A stretch of 64,000 nucleotides of DNA from Xanthomonas indica (GTDB lineage: Bacteria > Pseudomonadota > Gammaproteobacteria > Xanthomonadales > Xanthomonadaceae): NCBI RefSeq assembly GCF_040529045.1, contig NZ_CP131914.1, positions 2,650,501 to 2,714,500 on the forward strand. Direction: 5' to 3'. This document shows positions 50,078-58,150 of the stretch, one piece after another. The notes under the pieces were generated by a model. The model worked only from the letters and a program-made list of their open reading frames with translations. It was not told the origin of the DNA and did not search any database. How positions within the stretch are numbered: position 1 is the first letter of the stretch; every line of letters starts with the position of its first letter. The position numbers were made by a program, and so were the translations under genes.

Positions 50078-50781
50078 TGCGGGATCTGTGCGTGGTCGGC
50101 GGCCGGTGAGGCGGCGCGCGACTCCTCCAGCAGGTAGCCCAGGCCGCGGATGGTGCGGATGCCGACGCCGGCGCCATGCAGCTTGCGCCGCAGGCGGTGC
50201 ATGGAGATGTCCAGGCCGTTGTCGGTGATTTCGTGTTGCCAGTCGCACAGCGCCTCGGTCAACTGGCTGCGGCTGACCACGCGCCCGCTGCGCAGCAACA
50301 GGGTCTCCAGCAGCGCGAACTCGCGTGCGGTCAGGTCCAGCGGCTGGTCCTGCAGCCACACCCGGCGCCCGGCCAGGTTGATGCGCAGTTGCCCCAGCAC
50401 CAGTTCCGGCACGCCGCCGCTGCTGCTGCGGCGCAGGAGCGCGCGGGTGCGGGCGAGGAACTCGGACAGTTCGAAGGGCTTGATCAGGTAGTCGTCGGCG
50501 CCCTGGTCGAGCGCGTGGATACGGTCTTCCACCGCGTCGCGCGCGGTCACCACCAGCACCGGGATCTCGTCGCGGCGGGCGCGCAGGCGCTGCAGCACCT
50601 GCAGCCCGTCGCGGCGCGGCAGGCCCAGGTCCAGGACCAGCAATTGATAGCTTTCGCTACCGAGCGCACGTTCGGCGGCGGCGCCGTCGCTGACATGGTC
50701 CACCACGTGCCCGCACTCGGCGAGCGAGTCGCGCAAGGCAACGGCAATGGACGTATCGTCTTCGGCAACCAGGATGCGCAT
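50074..50781 (-). CDS. OmpR-family response regulator
   Basis: A 235-residue regulator. The receiver domain has the acidic pair in LVAEDDTS, phospho-acceptor Asp51 in LLVLDLGLPRRDG, and the conserved Lys in YLIKPFELSE. The C-terminal winged helix (LDLTAREFALLETLLLRSGRVVSR...ISMHRLRRKL) is of the OmpR/QseB type. It is the first gene of a ten-gene minus-strand run down to 41517 and should control it. Confidence 0.94.
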   Translation of the reverse strand: MRILVAEDDTSIAVALRDSLAECGHVVDHVSDGAAAERALGSESYQLLVLDLGLPRRDGLQVLQRLRARRDEIPVLVVTARDAVEDRIHALDQGADDYLIKPFELSEFLARTRALLRRSSSGGVPELVLGQLRINLAGRRVWLQDQPLDLTAREFALLETLLLRSGRVVSRSQLTEALCDWQHEITDNGLDISMHRLRRKLHGAGVGIRTIRGLGYLLEESRAASPAADHAQIPQ

Positions 50782-51171
50782 GACGCGAATGCTTGCAACG
50801 GGGATGTGGGAAAACCGTCGTAATCGACGGCCGCGAAGTCAGTACGTTCACATACGTCGATGTAGCTTCGATGGAGACTGCATCCAGATTCTGCGATGCG
50901 GTGATGACGATTGTCATCCATGACATCGCTCGCGCGCTCGCCGGTCCTGGCTCCGCAGGGTAGGAAAAATCCTATAGCCGGCCACGGCATCCGCCGATCC
51001 TCACGCCCCCGCGGCGGCGGCATCATGCATGCGTCGGCAACGTCACCGCTCCCGCGCCAGGGAGGCGGCTCGCACGGAATCGAACGGATCTCGATTCGCC
51101 GGCCACGTTTCGCTCCCGCAGGCGCCGAAGGATCGGCGCAGCGCCACTGCGATCGGAATCAGAGGGAAGAA

Positions 51172-51209
51172 AACGCACGAGGCCCCGGCATGCCGGGGCC
51201 TCGTGCGTT
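51172..51209. terminator. Perfect 38-bp palindrome, probable bidirectional terminator or hairpin
   Basis: AACGCACGAGGCCCCGGCA at 51172-51190 is followed directly by its exact reverse complement, ending at 51209. It lies within 593 bp (50782-51374) between the regulator gene and oprB, where I see no other gene. An AGAAAA run on one side would give a short T-run on the minus strand. It could end the fru-oprB transcript. Confidence 0.6.
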
Positions 51210-51340
51210 CAACGTGCTGCCATCGAGTAGGGATCATGCGGCATCATGCGCTAGCAGGGGCAAGCTGCTCCGGTACCGTCCCGCCGCACCGCCCGCCACG
51301 TCTGCACGCCCCCCCTCAGGCCGCAATCCGCCGCCTTTGC

Positions 51341-51374
51341 GAATCCCCAATCCCGAATCCCAAATCCCGGCCCC
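51341..51374. repeat. GGGATTG-type repeat (reverse orientation)
   Basis: GAATCCCCAATCCCGAATCCCAAATCCCGG is a tandem array of degenerate 7-bp units. It is the reverse complement of the type at 19247-19279 and sits immediately after the oprB stop. Confidence 0.65.
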
Positions 51375-52643
51375 TCAGAGCGCCCAGTCCAGCCGCAACC
51401 CCGCCACCAACGCATTGGGCAGGTCGCGGGTGCGCGCCGGCTCGTTGAACTGGTCCGGGTGCACGATGTAGTGCAGGTTCGGGGCAATGCGCAGTTTCGG
51501 GGTCACCGCGATGCCGTAGCTCAGTTCCATCATGGTCTGGGAGCGGTGCGGGGTGCCGCTGCCGCCGGCCGCCGCGCGTGCCAGGCGCAGGTCTTCCAGG
51601 GCGTCGTCGCTGTAGTGCTGTTGGGTGACGACGAAGGCGATGTTGTCCTGCGGGCGGCTGGCGAAGGTGCCGCGCTGGACCAGGCCCAGTTCCAGGAAGT
51701 GGTCTTCGATCAACTGCCCGGAGGTGCCCTTGAGCGCCGAGCCGAACAGCACCAGGCCGCGGTTGCTGTCCGGGTCGGGGCGGGTGACCTGCTGCTCGAA
51801 GCGCACGAACGCGCCGGAGCGGCCGTTGCGATTGGCGTAGTCCAGCCCGCTCAGCCGCGCCGGGTTGCCGTTGCGGTCGTTGAGCGGATCGCGGTAATCG
51901 GAGTTGTCCTGCCAGCCGCCGATCTCGTACATCGCCGGCAGGCGCGCGCCGCTGGTCTGGGTGGTATAGCCGATCGCGTAGGGCACGATCACCCCGGTGC
52001 GGTCGTTGGTACTCCAGTTCAGGCCGTGCTGGCCGCGTTCGGCCTGGATCGGGTTGACCTCGTAGGCGCCGACGTGGACGTAGACGTTCGGGGTCACCCA
52101 GGCCTTGGCATGCGCGGCCCAGCTCGACACCGGCCAGTAGGTGAAGTTGCTGGTGCGGAACACGAAGGTCGGGTTGCCGCAGGCCGAGTTGCCCTGAAAG
52201 TAGCCGCACAGGTCCGAGCCCAGGAAGTGGATGTTGGCCACGCTGCGGCCGGCCTCCAGCTCCAGGCGGTCGTTGAACAGCTTCTGGTCGATGGTGAAAT
52301 TGGCCAGGCGGGTGCCCTGGCCACCGTAGATTTCCTGCACCGAGGTGCTGTTGCCGATGTTGCCGTTGGCCAGGTTGGTGCCGTGGCGGTTGATGCCGTA
52401 GACCTTCAGCGTGGCGCCATTCCAGCCCATCAGCCGTTGCAGGTCCACGTCGGTGCCGAACATCAGCTGGCCGGCGTAGGCGCTGCCCTGGTGCTTGCCG
52501 CCATCCAGCGAGACCGCGCCTTCGCCGGTGTAGGCGAGCTTGGGCGTGAACGCATCGCTGGCGTCCTGGGCATGGGCCAGCGGCGCAGCGAGGGCCAGCG
52601 CCAGGGTGGCCAGGGGCAGGTGCGAGACGAGGGGACGAGACAT
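51375..52643 (-). CDS. oprB: Carbohydrate porin, OprB family
   Basis: A 422-residue outer-membrane porin. The signal peptide (LATLALALAAPLAHAQ) is followed by a barrel with OprB features: FGTDVDLQRLMGWNGATLKVYGINRHGTNLA, WPVSSWAAHAKAWVTPNVYVHVGAYEVNP, and a C-terminal LNYI/LHYIVHPDQFNEPARTRDLPNALV stretch ending in LDWAL. It lets sugars through the outer membrane, here presumably fructose, because it lies 92 bp downstream of fruA in the same direction. Start ATG at 52641-52643 gives the signal peptide. Confidence 0.9.
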   Translation of the reverse strand: MSRPLVSHLPLATLALALAAPLAHAQDASDAFTPKLAYTGEGAVSLDGGKHQGSAYAGQLMFGTDVDLQRLMGWNGATLKVYGINRHGTNLANGNIGNSTSVQEIYGGQGTRLANFTIDQKLFNDRLELEAGRSVANIHFLGSDLCGYFQGNSACGNPTFVFRTSNFTYWPVSSWAAHAKAWVTPNVYVHVGAYEVNPIQAERGQHGLNWSTNDRTGVIVPYAIGYTTQTSGARLPAMYEIGGWQDNSDYRDPLNDRNGNPARLSGLDYANRNGRSGAFVRFEQQVTRPDPDSNRGLVLFGSALKGTSGQLIEDHFLELGLVQRGTFASRPQDNIAFVVTQQHYSDDALEDLRLARAAAGGSGTPHRSQTMMELSYGIAVTPKLRIAPNLHYIVHPDQFNEPARTRDLPNALVAGLRLDWAL

Positions 52644-52735
52644 GGCGGAACTCCTGAGCAGGGAAAGGCCGGCGCGCCGCCAGCGGCGACGGGGGGAGGG
52701 GCATCGCATGGCGACGCGCCGGCGCATGGACGGGA

Positions 52736-54466
52736 CTAGGCGACGACCGGCTTCTTCAGCACCCGCAGCGCCACCGCGGTGACCACGGTGCCGGCGAGCA
52801 GCGCCACCAGGTACATCCCCAAGTGGCTGACCGCATTGGGGATGGGCAGCACGAACACGCCGCCGTGCGGCACCTTCAGTTCGGCGCCGGCGGCCATCGA
52901 GATCGCGCCGGCCAGCGCCGAGCCGAGCATCAGCGCGGGGATGGTGCGCAGCGGGTCGCGCGCGGCGTACGGGATGGCGCCTTCGGTAACGAAGGCCAGG
53001 CCGAGCACGCCGGTGGCGGCGCTGCTGCCGCGCTCGTCCTGGGTGAAGCGGCTGCGGAACACCCAGGTGGCCAGGGCGATGCCCAGCGGCGGGGTCATGC
53101 CGGCGACCATGGCCGCGGCCATCGGCGTGTACACCTGGCTGGCGATCAGGCCGGTGGAGAAGGCGTAGGCGGCCTTGTTGACCGGCCCGCCCATGTCGAA
53201 GGCCATCATCGCGCCCAGCAGCAGGCCCAGCAGCACCGCGCTGCTGCCCTGCATGCCGCGCAACCACTCGGTGAGCCAGGCCAGCAGTTCGGCCACCGGC
53301 TGGCCGACCACGTAGAGCATGGCCAGGCCGACCAGCAAGGTGCCCAGCACCGGCAGGATCAGCACCGGCTTGAGGCCCTCCAGGGTGCGCGGCAGCTTGA
53401 TCGCGCGGTTCAGCGCAGCCACGCCGTAGCCGGCGATGAAGCCGGCCAGGATGCCGCCGATGAAGCCGGCGCCCAGGTTGGCCGCGACCATGCCGCCGAT
53501 CATGCCCGGGGCGATGCCGGGGCGGTCGGCGATGGAGTAGGCGATGTAGCCGGCCAGTGCCGGCACCATCAGGGTGAAGCCGGCCTTGGCGCCGATCTGG
53601 AACAGCGACCAGGCCAGGGTGCCCTTGTGCGCGTCGTCGAAGGCGTAGATGCCGCCGAGCGCGAACGCCAGCGCGATCAGCAGGCCGCCGGCGGTGACGA
53701 AGGGCAGCATGAACGACACGCCGGTCATCAGATGCTTGTACGGGCCGGCGGAGCGGCCGCCCTGGGCCTTGGTCGGCGCACTGGCGCCGTTGCCGGCGGC
53801 GTGCACGCTGGCCTCGGCCAGCGCTTTGCGGATCAGCCCCGGGCCGTCGTTGATCGCCGGCTTGGTGCCGCTCTTGAACAGGCGCTTGCCGCCGAAGCGG
53901 CCCAGGTCGACCTCGCGGTCGGCGGCGATCAGCACCAGGTCGGCAGCGGCGATCTCCTCGGCGCTGAGCGCGTCCTGCGCGCCCACCGAGCCCTGGGTTT
54001 CCACCCGGATCTGGTGGCCCAGCACCTTGGCCGCCTGCTGCAGGCCTTCGGCGGCCATGAAGGTGTGGGCGATGCCGGTGGGGCAGGAGGTGATGGCGAC
54101 GATGCGCTTGCCGGCGCCCTCGGCGCTGCCGGCCGCGGCCGCAACCGCGGCCGTGGGCGCCGCGGCACCCGCCAGCAGCGGCGCCAGCACCGCGTCGGCA
54201 TCGGCCAGCACCGCGTCCAGGCTGCTGCGCTGCACGCGGCGGCCGGCGAAGCGGGCGGCATCGGCGTCGTCGTCGCCGACCAGCAGCAGCGGCGCGGCGG
54301 CGGATGCCGCGGCCAGGTCCAGCGGCGCGATCACGCCCTGCGGCGTGCGCACCTCGGCCTGCAGCACCGCGCCCCGCGCCGTGGCGGCATGGCGCAGCGC
54401 CTCGGCGGCGAGGACGGCTTCGGTACTGCGATCGCCAGCGGCGATCACCACGAGAATCGGATTCAT
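52736..54466 (-). CDS. fruA: PTS fructose-specific EIIBC component
   Basis: A 576-residue inner-membrane PTS permease. Residues 1-110 are a degenerate EIIB-like domain; the active EIIB carries Cys128 in AITSCPTGIAHTFMAAEGL; the EIIC part from about 245 has eight or more helices (GVSFMLPFVTAGGLLIALAF; GSSAVLLGLLLGAMMAFDMGGPVNKAAYAF). It takes up fructose and passes it on as fructose 1-phosphate, using phosphate from FruB. It lies 55 bp after fruK. Confidence 0.96.
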   Translation of the reverse strand: MNPILVVIAAGDRSTEAVLAAEALRHAATARGAVLQAEVRTPQGVIAPLDLAAASAAAPLLLVGDDDADAARFAGRRVQRSSLDAVLADADAVLAPLLAGAAAPTAAVAAAAGSAEGAGKRIVAITSCPTGIAHTFMAAEGLQQAAKVLGHQIRVETQGSVGAQDALSAEEIAAADLVLIAADREVDLGRFGGKRLFKSGTKPAINDGPGLIRKALAEASVHAAGNGASAPTKAQGGRSAGPYKHLMTGVSFMLPFVTAGGLLIALAFALGGIYAFDDAHKGTLAWSLFQIGAKAGFTLMVPALAGYIAYSIADRPGIAPGMIGGMVAANLGAGFIGGILAGFIAGYGVAALNRAIKLPRTLEGLKPVLILPVLGTLLVGLAMLYVVGQPVAELLAWLTEWLRGMQGSSAVLLGLLLGAMMAFDMGGPVNKAAYAFSTGLIASQVYTPMAAAMVAGMTPPLGIALATWVFRSRFTQDERGSSAATGVLGLAFVTEGAIPYAARDPLRTIPALMLGSALAGAISMAAGAELKVPHGGVFVLPIPNAVSHLGMYLVALLAGTVVTAVALRVLKKPVVA

Positions 54467-54521
54467 GCGGGCTCCCGATGAGCGCAAGAGGACGCGGCGC
54501 ACAGCGGCGACGCGGCGGAAG

Positions 54522-55475
54522 TCATGCCAGGGTCTCCAGGCGGACCGCGGCGGCCAGCGCCGGCAGGCGCTCGCGCGGCAGGCGGCGGGCGACGCCGCTG
54601 CCCAGCGTGGCCACGGCGAAGGCGGTGGCCTGGCGCGCGCAGGTCGCCAGGTCGGCGTCGGCGCGCAAGGCCGCGACCAGCCCGGCGACCATCGCATCGC
54701 CGGCGCCGACGCTGCTGCCGCCGGTCACCTGCGGCGGCTGCGCCAGCAGCGCCTGCTCGCCGCGCACGAACAGCGCACCGTCGGTGCCCAGCGACACTGC
54801 GACCAGGCCGATGCCGCGCGCCAGCAACGCGCGCGCGGCGCCGAGCAGGTCGGCGGTGGTGGTCAAAGGCGTACCGGCCCATTCCTCCAGTTCGTGGCGG
54901 TTGGGCTTGATCGCGAACGGCAGTTGCGCGCGCGGCGCGTCCAGGGCGGCGTGCAGCGGCGCGCCGCTGGTGTCCAGCAGCACCCGCGCGCCGGCGGCGG
55001 CGGCCTGCGCCTGCAGTTGCCGCCAGGTGTCCTCGGCCAGGCCGGCGGGCAGGCTGCCGCTGAGCACCACCGGCAGGCCGGGGCGCAGCAGTTCGCCCAG
55101 GCGCGCGCCGACGGTGTCGAGCTGCGCCTGATCCAGGGCCAGGCCGGGCAGGTTGATGTCGGTGGTGGCGCCGCTGTCGGCGGCGACCAGCTTGAGGTTG
55201 CTGCGGGTGTCGCCGGGCACGCGCAGGCAGCGGTCGTCGATGCCGCGCTCGGCGAACAGGGTTTCGAACACCGGCGCATTGCCGGCGCCGAGCACGCCGA
55301 GCGCGGCGCAACGCAGGCCGGCATCGGCCAGGCAGGCGGCGACGTTGATGCCCTTGCCGCCGGCGATGGCGTGGGCGCTGCGTGCGCGGTGCACCTGGCC
55401 CGGTTGCAGCCGGTCGATCGCCACGGTCAGGTCGATCGCCGGATTCAGGGTCACGGTGACGGCATCGACGCTCAT
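54522..55475 (-). CDS. fruK: 1-phosphofructokinase
   Basis: A 317-residue PfkB-family kinase that turns fructose 1-phosphate into fructose 1,6-bisphosphate. The N-terminal VTLNPAIDLTV and HAIAGGKGINVA are the PfkB signature 1 region, and the C-terminal GGSSVGAGDAMVAGLVAAL is signature 2 with the catalytic Asp in GAGD. Its start overlaps the fruB stop by 4 bp. Confidence 0.96.
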   Translation of the reverse strand: MSVDAVTVTLNPAIDLTVAIDRLQPGQVHRARSAHAIAGGKGINVAACLADAGLRCAALGVLGAGNAPVFETLFAERGIDDRCLRVPGDTRSNLKLVAADSGATTDINLPGLALDQAQLDTVGARLGELLRPGLPVVLSGSLPAGLAEDTWRQLQAQAAAAGARVLLDTSGAPLHAALDAPRAQLPFAIKPNRHELEEWAGTPLTTTADLLGAARALLARGIGLVAVSLGTDGALFVRGEQALLAQPPQVTGGSSVGAGDAMVAGLVAALRADADLATCARQATAFAVATLGSGVARRLPRERLPALAAAVRLETLA

Positions 55476-57985
55476 GCGCCGGCTCCGCCGTCGAGCGCCC
55501 GCACCTCGGCCGCGCTCTCGCAGTCCAGCGCGCGCTGCGCCAGCGCCTGCAGCGTGTCCAGGCGGCTGCCGCGCAGGCGCGCCTTCACCGCGGGGATGTC
55601 GTTGGGCGTCATCGACAGTTCGTGCACGCCCAGCCCGGCCAGCAGCGCCGCGCCGAATGCATCGCCGGCCAGGCCGCCGCACACGCCGACCCAGCGGCCG
55701 TGGCGCGCCGCGCCCTCGACGGTGGTGCGGATCAGGCGCAGCACCGCCGGATGCAGGCTGTCGGCCTCGGCGGCCAGGTCCGGGTTCTGGCGGTCGATGG
55801 CCAGGGTGTACTGGGTCAGGTCGTTGGTGCCGATCGAGAAGAAGTCCGCGTGCTTGGCCAGCGCATCGGCCTGGATCGCCGCCGCCGGCACTTCGATCAT
55901 GATGCCCAGCGGCACCTCCGGCGCCTGCAGCTCCGCGCGCAGGCGCTCGCATTCGGCGCGCAGCGTCAGCAGTTCCGCGGCCGAGGTGATCATCGGGAAC
56001 ATGATCGCCAGGCGCGCGCCGTCCTTGGCCGCGCGGTACAGCGCGCGCAGCTGCGGTTGCAGCAGGTCGGCGCGGCGCAGCAGCAGGCGCGCGCCGCGCA
56101 CGCCCAGGAACGGGTTGTCCTCGCGCGGCAGGTTCAGGTGCGCGACCTGCTTGTCGCCGCCGATGTCCAGCGCGCGCACGATCAGCGCGCGCCCGTCCAG
56201 TGCCTGCGCCATCGCGGTGTAGGTGGCGTATTGCTCGTCCTCGCTGGGGGTGCTGCCGCGCTCCAGGAACAGGAACTCGGTGCGCATCAGGCCCACACTC
56301 TCGGCGCCCTGCGCCAGTGCGGCGGCGACCTGCTCGGGCAGGTTGACGTTGGCGCCGATCTCCAGGCGATGGCCGTCCTCGGTCTGCGCCGGCTGGTTGC
56401 GCTGCTCGGCCTCGCGCGCGCGCAGCTGCTGCTGTTCGTCGATGTAGGCGCGGGCCGAGGCCAGGTCGGCTTCCGATGGCGCCAGGTACAGGCGGCCGCT
56501 GCTGCCGTCGACGATGACGGTGGCGCCATTCTCCAGGTCCAGCAGGTCGGCGCCGCCGGCGACCAGCGCCGGCAGGCCGAGGGTGCGCGAGAGGATCGCG
56601 GTGTGCGAGGTGGGGCCGCCGACGGCGGTGGCCAGGCCGAGCACGCGACCGGTGTCGAGGTTGGCGGTATCCGAGGGCGACAGGTCGTGGGCGAGCAGGA
56701 TGCACGGCGCGGCCGGCAACTGCTCCAGGCTGCCGCCGGCCAGGCTCGGATCCAGTTGTGCCAGCACCCGGCGGCCGACGTCGCGCAGGTCGCTGGCGCG
56801 CCCGGCCAGCACCGCATTGCCCAGCGCCGAGAGCTTGTTGGCCAGACGCTCCACCGACTGCTGCCAGGACCAGGCGACGCCGTGGCCCTCGACCATCAAC
56901 TGGCAGGCCAGGGTGATCAGGTCGGTGTCGTTGAGCAGTTCGGTCTGGGCGCGGAAGATCGCCGCATCGCCGGCGCCGAGCCGGCGCCGGGTGTCGTCCT
57001 CGATGGCCTGCAGCTGCGCGCGGGTGCGCTGCAGGGCGTCGTGCAGCAGGGCGCCGCCGTCGCTCAGCGGCACCGGCGTGTCCGCCACCGCGACGTCGTG
57101 GCCGGCCAGCTTGTGCACCACGCCGATCGCCAGGCCGGGGCTGGCGCCGATGCCGACGATGGCCGGCTGCGCCTGCGGCGGGGTCCAGCCGGCGACCGGT
57201 GCGGCACGGCGCTGCGCGGCGGCCTCGGCGTCGGCCTGCTCCTGTGCGGTCAGGCCGTCGATCACGCTGCGCAGCCGCGCCAGCGCCGCGGCGGCGTCCT
57301 GGCCCTCGGCCGAAATGGTCACCGTGTCGCCGGCGTGCAGGCCCAGCTGCAGCAGCGACACCAGGTTCTTGGCGTCACCGACCTGATCGCCGGCACGCAC
57401 CTGGATACGGGCGGCGAACCCGCGCGCGGTTTCCACCCAGCGCGTGGCCGGACGCGCGTGCAGGCCGGTGGGGTAGCGCACGGTCCAGTCGAAGCGTTCG
57501 GCCAGGTCGCTGGCCGGGGCGGTGGGCGCGGTGGGGGCCGCGTCCTCGCTCAGCGCGGCGACGATCGCCTGCGGGTCGTCGCTGGCGAACAGCGCCTCCA
57601 GCCGCGGCGGGTCCTGGATCAGCCGGGTCAGCCGCCGCAGCAGGGCGATATGGGTGTCGGACTGGGCGGCGATGGCGACGACCAGGCGCGTGGTCTGGCC
57701 CGGGTTCCACTCCACGCCGTCGCGCAGCTGCAGCACCGCGATGCCGTCGCGGCGCACCAGGTGGCGGTCTTCGCCGGTGCAGTGCGGGATCGCCACGCCG
57801 TGGCCCAGGAAGGTGTTGGCCAGCGCTTCGCGGCGCAGCATGCTGGCCTCGTAGGCCGGCGGCACGCAGCCGGCGGCGACCAGCAATTGCGCCGCCTGGG
57901 CGATCGCGTCGGCCTTGTCGCGGGCCTGGACGTCGATCCGGACCAGATCGCTGGAAACCAGGGGGGAGGAGGGCGTCTGGGACAC
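55472..57985 (-). CDS. fruB: PTS multiphosphoryl-transfer protein (EIIA-HPr-EI fusion)
   Basis: An 837-residue fusion. The EIIA(Fru) domain (1-150) has phospho-accepting His68 in GHGVAIPHCTGEDRH; the HPr domain (about 165-250) has His176 in YPTGLHARPATRW; the EI domain (from 275) has His461 in AVGGPTSHTAILSR and the PEP-binding signatures MRTEFLFLERGS and FFSIGTNDLTQYTLAIDR. The GTG at 57983-57985 is preferred because AAGGAA precedes it; an ATG 19 codons upstream would overlap the operator region. It passes phosphate from PEP to FruA. Confidence 0.96.
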   Translation of the reverse strand: MSQTPSSPLVSSDLVRIDVQARDKADAIAQAAQLLVAAGCVPPAYEASMLRREALANTFLGHGVAIPHCTGEDRHLVRRDGIAVLQLRDGVEWNPGQTTRLVVAIAAQSDTHIALLRRLTRLIQDPPRLEALFASDDPQAIVAALSEDAAPTAPTAPASDLAERFDWTVRYPTGLHARPATRWVETARGFAARIQVRAGDQVGDAKNLVSLLQLGLHAGDTVTISAEGQDAAAALARLRSVIDGLTAQEQADAEAAAQRRAAPVAGWTPPQAQPAIVGIGASPGLAIGVVHKLAGHDVAVADTPVPLSDGGALLHDALQRTRAQLQAIEDDTRRRLGAGDAAIFRAQTELLNDTDLITLACQLMVEGHGVAWSWQQSVERLANKLSALGNAVLAGRASDLRDVGRRVLAQLDPSLAGGSLEQLPAAPCILLAHDLSPSDTANLDTGRVLGLATAVGGPTSHTAILSRTLGLPALVAGGADLLDLENGATVIVDGSSGRLYLAPSEADLASARAYIDEQQQLRAREAEQRNQPAQTEDGHRLEIGANVNLPEQVAAALAQGAESVGLMRTEFLFLERGSTPSEDEQYATYTAMAQALDGRALIVRALDIGGDKQVAHLNLPREDNPFLGVRGARLLLRRADLLQPQLRALYRAAKDGARLAIMFPMITSAAELLTLRAECERLRAELQAPEVPLGIMIEVPAAAIQADALAKHADFFSIGTNDLTQYTLAIDRQNPDLAAEADSLHPAVLRLIRTTVEGAARHGRWVGVCGGLAGDAFGAALLAGLGVHELSMTPNDIPAVKARLRGSRLDTLQALAQRALDCESAAEVRALDGGAGA

Positions 57986-58023
57986 GCGGGTTCCTTGAGG
58001 GTGGGCGGCGAGTGGGTGCAGTG

Positions 58024-58037
58024 TGGGAACGTTCCCA
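58024..58037. promoter_or_regulatory. FruR operator 1
   Basis: A perfect 14-bp palindrome TGGGAACGTTCCCA in the divergent region between fruB and fruR. It is 39 bp before the fruB start and of the form bound by LacI-family repressors with a central CG. Confidence 0.8.
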
Positions 58038-58120
58038 GTCAATCGTCAATGTGCAGTGCACAAATCCTTCGGAAAAGCCCGGTGCTACCATTGCGTCACG
58101 CTAGGCGACAGGGAGTTGAC

Positions 58121-58150
58121 ATGAAAACAATGCGGGAACGTTGCCAGTGA
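58121..58150 (+). CDS. Nine-codon leader ORF overlapping fruR
   Basis: ATG at 58121 starts the peptide MKTMRERCQ and ends in TGA at 58148-58150. A strong GGGAG ribosome-binding site lies six bases upstream. The stop overlaps the fruR GTG start at 58147 (GTGA). This suggests that fruR is translated by coupling to the leader rather than from its own ribosome-binding site. The ORF also covers the second operator-like sequence. Confidence 0.5.
   Translation: MKTMRERCQ
58133..58146. promoter_or_regulatory. FruR operator 2, overlapping the fruR start
   Basis: CGGGAACGTTGCCA matches 12 of 14 positions of operator 1 and lies directly before the fruR GTG. With operator 1, about 109 bp away, it could allow looping and autoregulation. 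Confidence 0.6.

Noticed and set aside
47229-50177. Nearly 1000-codon minus-strand frame joining kinase and outer-membrane-factor regions
   Set aside because: Only the last 476 codons have a signal peptide and family motifs. The upstream part is low-complexity and lies over the true kinase gene.
58141-58146. TTG at 58141 as start of fruR
   Set aside because: Possible, but the GTG at 58147 overlaps the leader stop and gives the usual short N-terminus before the helix-turn-helix.
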